64,000 bases of DNA from assembly GCA_035048815.1 (NCBI GenBank), contig JAUCBN010000047.1, positions 12,986,001-13,050,000 on the forward strand, written 5' to 3'. Shown here piece by piece: positions 59,512-64,000 of the stretch (positions are counted from its first letter, which is position 1; every line of letters starts with the position of its first letter). This stretch comes from Abelmoschus esculentus (Eukaryota > Streptophyta > Magnoliopsida > Malvales > Malvaceae). The notes under the pieces were generated by a model, which saw nothing but the letters and a program-made list of their open reading frames with translations, had not been told where the DNA came from and ran no database searches. A program made the position numbers and the translations under genes.

Positions 59512-61491
59512 ATGGCTTTCTCACAAAGGAAGATGCCTGGAATCTGTTGGAGTTTTCTATTAGTTATTCTGTATGCGCATTCTTGTCATGGATTTTACCT
59601 GCCTGGGAGTTACATGCACACATATTCGACTAAGGATGCTATATATGCCAAAGTTAATTCCTTGACTTCCATTGAAACCGAGCTTCCTTTTAGTTATTAC
59701 AGTCTCCCTTACTGCAAGCCTATGGGTGGTATAAATAAAAGTGCCGAGAATCTCGGTGAACTTCTCATGGGAGATCAGATTGACAACTCCCCTTATCGAT
59801 TTCGAATGAATGTGAATGAGTCTCTCTACCTCTGCACTACCAGCTCCTTGAATGAGCATGAGGTTAAGCTTTTGAAACGAAGGACTCGTGATCTGTATCA
59901 AGTGAATATGATTCTAGACAATTTGCCGGTGATGAGGATTGCAAAACAAAATGGGGTTAACATACAGTGGACGGGGTTCCCGATTGGTTATACTCTGCCG
60001 AACGGGAATGATGATTACATTATCAATCATCTCAAATTCAAAGTCTTGGTTCATGAGTATGAGGGGAGTGGTGTGCAGATAATCGGAACCGGGGAAGAAG
60101 GGATGGGTGTGATTTCTGAAGGTGATAAGACGAAAGCTTCTGGTTTTGAGATTGTTGGTTTCGAAGTGATTCCCTGCAGTGTTAAATATGATCCAGAAGT
60201 CATGATGAAACTCCACATGTATGACAATATCTCCTCTGTGAACTGTCCCATGGAGCTAGAAAAGTCGCAGATAATAAGAGAGCAAGAGAGGATCTCTTTT
60301 ACTTATGAGGTTGAATTTGTTAAAAGCGATATTAGATGGCCGTCTCGTTGGGATGCTTATTTGAAGATGGAAGGTTCACGTGTGCATTGGTTCTCAATTC
60401 TAAATTCTCTGATGGTGATTACTTTCCTAGCTGGTATTGTGTTTGTCATTTTCTTGAGGACTGTGAGGAGGGATTTGACGAGGTACGAGGAACTGGACAA
60501 AGAAGCTCAAGCACAAATGAACGAGGAGCTTTCTGGATGGAAGCTTGTTGTAGGTGATGTTTTCAGAGAACCAAATCATTCAAAGCTTCTATGTGTGATG
60601 ATCGGAGACGGAGTTCAGATTACAGGAATGGCCCTTGTCACTATAGTTTTTGCAGCTTTGGGTTTCATGTCACCGGCTTCACGAGGAATGCTTCTCACCG
60701 GGATGATTGTTCTCTATCTTTTCTTGGGTATTGCTGCAGGGTATGTTGCTGTTCGCCTCTGGAGAACCCTCAAGGGAACGGCAGCAGGATGGAAGTCCCT
60801 TTCCTGGTCAGTTGCATGTTTCTTTCCCGGGATTGTCTTCATTATCCTCACAGCATTGAATTTTGTTCTATGGGGCAGCAAAAGCACTAGTGCCATTCCC
60901 ATTTCCCTGTATTTTGTTCTATTGTCTCTCTGGTTCTGCATTTCTGTGCCTCTCACTCTCGTAGGAGGATACTTAGGGACTCGAGCTGAAGAGATTCAAT
61001 ACCCTGTACGAACCAACCAGATCCCTCGTGAGATTCCTACACGCAAATATCCCTCGTGGCTTCTCGTCCTTGGTGCCGGGACCCTCCCATTCGGAACCTT
61101 GTTCATTGAACTCTTCTTCATCCTTTCTAGCATCTGGCTTGGCAGGTTTTATTACGTGTTCGGCTTCTTGCTCATAGTTCTCCTTCTACTGATAATCGTT
61201 TGTGCTGAAATATCAGTAGTGCTTACCTACATGCATCTCTGCGTCGAGGACTGGCGATGGTGGTGGAACTCCTTCTTTGCCTCCGGTTCAGTCTCACTGT
61301 ACGTATTCCTATACTCCATCAACTACCTAGTATTTGACTTACAGAGTTTGAGTGGTCCTGTGTCTGCCATTCTGTATCTTGGTTACTCCATGATCATTGC
61401 GGTTGCAGTCTTGTTGTCTACAGGCACCATTGGTTTCCTAACATCATTCTGTTTTGTTCATTATCTTTTCTCGTCCGTCAAGATTGATTGA
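59512..61491 (+). CDS. Transmembrane nine (TM9SF/EMP70) protein, TMN7-like
   Basis: A single coding exon of 659 residues, typical for plant TMN proteins. A signal peptide (about 1-27, ending in HSCHG) precedes FYLPGSYMHTYS, and a luminal domain carries SIETELPFSYYSLPYCKP, SAENLGELLMGDQI and RWPSRWDAYLKMEG. The first membrane helix follows (WFSILNSLMVITFLAGIVFV), then YEELDKEAQAQMNEELSGWK, GDGVQITGMALV, FMSPASRG, and further helices to a total of nine. It ends LFSSVKID; the KxD-type tail is a known COPI and Golgi-retention signal. The protein should reside in Golgi and endosomal membranes. A 5' untranslated exon and an intron (about 59156-59437, GT...GTAG) are likely. An LTR element ends about 540 bases upstream of the ATG. 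Confidence 0.96.
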   Translation: MAFSQRKMPGICWSFLLVILYAHSCHGFYLPGSYMHTYSTKDAIYAKVNSLTSIETELPFSYYSLPYCKPMGGINKSAENLGELLMGDQIDNSPYRFRMNVNESLYLCTTSSLNEHEVKLLKRRTRDLYQVNMILDNLPVMRIAKQNGVNIQWTGFPIGYTLPNGNDDYIINHLKFKVLVHEYEGSGVQIIGTGEEGMGVISEGDKTKASGFEIVGFEVIPCSVKYDPEVMMKLHMYDNISSVNCPMELEKSQIIREQERISFTYEVEFVKSDIRWPSRWDAYLKMEGSRVHWFSILNSLMVITFLAGIVFVIFLRTVRRDLTRYEELDKEAQAQMNEELSGWKLVVGDVFREPNHSKLLCVMIGDGVQITGMALVTIVFAALGFMSPASRGMLLTGMIVLYLFLGIAAGYVAVRLWRTLKGTAAGWKSLSWSVACFFPGIVFIILTALNFVLWGSKSTSAIPISLYFVLLSLWFCISVPLTLVGGYLGTRAEEIQYPVRTNQIPREIPTRKYPSWLLVLGAGTLPFGTLFIELFFILSSIWLGRFYYVFGFLLIVLLLLIIVCAEISVVLTYMHLCVEDWRWWWNSFFASGSVSLYVFLYSINYLVFDLQSLSGPVSAILYLGYSMIIAVAVLLSTGTIGFLTSFCFVHYLFSSVKID

Positions 61492-61840
61492 TTAATTAAA
61501 TCATCCATTTGTTTGATCTTTGGAAAAGGCAGTGGCACGTATAAGAGGATGAAATGTTGTTATTTCTCTTTTTTTTTTTTTAATCCGATAGAAAGCTTCG
61601 TCTTTTTTCAATAACATACTTTGGTATTTTTTTTCTTGTTCTCTTTAATTGATCTTGTAGAAAAATATTAGAAAGAATCTCAGTTTCAGTATTTTTAATT
61701 TCTTATTTACAGTTATTAACAATATTTAAGAAATTAATTGCTACATAATAGTAGTTTGATATTAGGCAATTTACATCACTAATTTTTTTTAAATCGCACA
61801 ATCCACATTCTCTCCTAAGTCGGAAAATATATATTCTATT
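61492..61840. other. 3' flank of the TM9 gene
   Basis: T-rich 3' untranslated and downstream sequence; no other gene. Confidence 0.4.
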
Positions 61841-62465
61841 TAGGGTGATAACGAGTTTGAGACTGAGAAACAGTGTTATCGTGTTCGGGTTCGAGGCTCA
61901 GCGAGTTCGAAATTTTAGGTTTGGGTCGGCTCGAAAACAATATTAGTGGACTTGACTTCGGCTCGAAGCTTGTTGGGCTCGGCTCAGACTTGTTAGGCTC
62001 GACTCGAAAACAATATTAGTAGGTTTAGCTCAGGCTCGAAGCTCGTCGGGCTCGGCTCTACAAGCTTGGCTCGGCTTGACACAAAATAGACAATTTTATT
62101 ATATTTTTTTATAAAAGATATGACCTCGTTAAAAATCATTTTTATAATCAACACTGAAACAAAATTCAATATTGAGAAAGGAAAAAAATACACAATTTAT
62201 TTTAGTTAATTTATTTTTAGTGGATATCTTAGATTTTATTTTATTATTTTTCTTTTGTTAAAGATGTTACTTTTCGTGTATATGTAGTATATATACAATA
62301 TAATTATTCCGAGTCTATTCACAAACTTTTCGAATCGAGTTTGGATAAGTTCGACTCATTAAGGACTCGAATCGAATCCGAGCCCAAATCAAATTTACTC
62401 AAACCAAACTTTGACCGAATCAAACTTGAGGAACTCGCGATTTTTACTAGACCACAATCGACTTT
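61841..62465. mobile_element. GAGTTCGAG-rich MITE-like repeat, second copy
   Basis: It begins TAGGGTGATAACGAGTTTGA like the 21.25-kb copy, and has the same GGCTCG / CGAAGCTCG wording and a matching end (GAACTCGCGATTTTTACTAG ... AATCGACTT). It contains an internal tandem duplication: CTCGAAAACAATATTAGT followed by similar sequence occurs twice between 61930 and 62060. The right border is approximate. Confidence 0.45.
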
Positions 62466-63798
62466 CTTTGAAATAAACTCTTATCAATTTTTACATGTTT
62501 AGTCTTATCATGATGGACTGAACTTCTCACCATACTAATTGCAGTGACGCATGTACATAAGTGGGTAGCGACAATCAATCCTATCGCGAAGATTTTTTCT
62601 ATTTAAATTTTTTAAAATTAATTTATTTTTAATTTTACTTTTATTTTTAAATATTCTAAATCTTAACAATTATTTTTTAATAGTCGATTGATACAATTAT
62701 TGTTGTAGCCTTTTGGAGATAATATGTTCATAATTGTTCAAGTAGTATTAGCTTCTGATTTAGGGTTAGATGGTTATGTGCAATTTAACAAATTAATTAA
62801 CATCCGTATAAATTAGGAGGAATTATCCACATAATCACTCGATTATAAGTAAGTTTTTAGTTGGATCAATTGAGTTTAAAATATTAAAAATTAATCACTT
62901 AAGTTATCAAAAATTACAGAATGATCATTAATTTTCGAATAAAATTGACACATACATGTTAATCTTAAAAGTTTACACTTTATTCTAAGAATTTATATTT
63001 AATATTCGCATCTTTATTTTAGGATTTATGATTTTAGTTTAGGGTGTAGGATTTAAGATTTTAAAATTTAGGGATATGATTAGAATTTAAAGTTTAGGGA
63101 TTATTTGAGTTTAGGTTTAGGATTACGGTCAATACACTTAATAATCCCTAAACTCTAAATTATAACCACTATCCTTAAATTATAAATCCCTAAATCTTAT
63201 ATCCTAAATTAAGACCATAAACCCTAAAACTAAAATACATGTGAAAACTTTAAACTTTACACCATCAATATATAAAATACTAATCTTTATTCTAAAGGTA
63301 ATCTTTTCGTACATCAACAGTAAAAATCAAAACTTTTGATAAGTGCCTTATTTTTTTTTAATTTAAAGATTTAATTTAAAGATATAATTTAGTCTTATAT
63401 TATAATTTAGGTGATAAGTCTCTAGTTTTTTAATTTAAAGATTTAATTTAGGGATATAGTTTAAATCTTATATATAATTTAGGGTTTAAAAAATTAAAAC
63501 TTAATTTTATAATATATTATCTTAAAAATTAAATTTTAACTTATGATCAAACCCTAAATTTTAAACTTTTAAACTTAAATTCCAAAACTTTTAAATCACC
63601 AGAATTGATGGTTGTAAAAATTATATATAAATAAATAAAGAATTGTTAGTATAATTTTCCCAAAAACATGAAATAGAATCTATTTAGTTGTTGATTATCT
63701 TTCTCTCTGAAATTTACTTAAAATGCTCCTCCAAAACCACTGTCTCATCAATCTTCTCAACAGAATCCCTCTTGCTTTCTCTCTTAATTTGATCTTCA
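62466..63798. other. AT-rich intergenic DNA and 5' flank of the next gene
   Basis: Stretches of TTTAGGG-like and CCCTAAA-like words at 63000-63230 face each other and could fold as a loose inverted repeat. The last 100 or so bases are C/T-rich leader sequence of the following gene. Confidence 0.35.
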
Positions 63799-63858
63799 AT
63801 GCCAGATCAGAGCCCTCTCATGCATTCAAGTTCCCGGCTGACCATGAAATCAATTAAG
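63799..63858 (+). CDS. First coding exon of a gene continuing past the window
   Basis: An ATG after a C/T-rich leader opens 20 codons (starting MPDQSPLMHSSSRL, ending KSIK) and reaches AAG|GTAATT, a good splice donor. A T-rich sequence like an intron follows to the window edge. The family cannot be told from 20 residues. Confidence 0.5.
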
Positions 63859-63978
63859 GTAATTTTTGAAACCCTAATCTTATATATTTCTAACTACTTG
63901 ATTCATGGCTTGGTCTGTGTTGTCTGCTCTCTGCTTCTACATCAATCTGATACATTTGATTTTCTGTTTTCCTGTTAC

Positions 63979-64000
63979 TCTCTCTCTCTCTCTCTCTCTC
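63979..64000. repeat. (CT)n microsatellite at the window edge
   Basis: At least eleven CT units running off the end of the window. Confidence 0.9.

Noticed and set aside
62980..63240. Facing blocks of TTTAGGG-like and CCCTAAA-like words as an interstitial telomere
   Set aside because: The words are irregular and interspersed with AT-rich sequence; there is no perfect telomeric array, so only a note was made.
1..64000. CRISPR array, operon or bacterial defence system
   Set aside because: Introns, LTR elements, plastid-targeted proteins and low gene density show a plant nuclear genome. The spaced repeats are a copia satellite and inverted-repeat elements.

Overview
The window is nuclear DNA from a flowering plant, most likely a eudicot. 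Genes have plant-type introns with GT/AG borders and AT-rich interiors, long AT-rich intergenic stretches separate them, and the families include photosystem I subunit PsaL, a type I formin, a CIB-type bHLH factor, DUF506, DUF538 and MIR535. Several features would fit Malvaceae (a cotton relative), but that is only a guess.

Layout: a 3' coding end at 1-99; a broken pentatricopeptide-repeat gene near 1.7-2.1 kb; an eight-exon bHLH factor at 4.5-6.7 kb (-); a repeat-rich, gene-poor stretch to 16.5 kb; a single-exon DUF506 gene (+); ribosomal protein eL32 (-); a plastid YlmG/YGGT protein (+); a DUF538 gene (-); a MULE transposase relic; a MIR535 hairpin at 29.6 kb (-); a 1-kb palindromic element at 31.6-32.7 kb; a cluster of small inverted-repeat elements; a glutamate-receptor-like pseudogene; psaL (-); a FRIGIDA-like pseudogene; an FH1-type formin (-); a Ty1/copia element at 44.4-50.0 kb; GLYR1 (-); a truncated MutY homologue (+); a gag-protease-only LTR element at 55.4-59.0 kb; a TM9/EMP70 protein (+); and the first exon of another gene at the right edge.

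The intact genes are unrelated housekeeping, regulatory and photosynthesis genes; I see no biosynthetic cluster. The interest lies in mobile DNA acting on genes. A very young LTR element carrying one long gag-protease reading frame sits at the TATA box of the TM9 gene. A small MITE family with 9-10 bp target duplications has inserted twice at one target, and once at the 5' splice site of a formin intron. A TTTAGGG-rich repeat of about 230 bp occurs at least five times. Exon borders were worked out by hand from splice consensus and conserved protein continuity; no database search was run.
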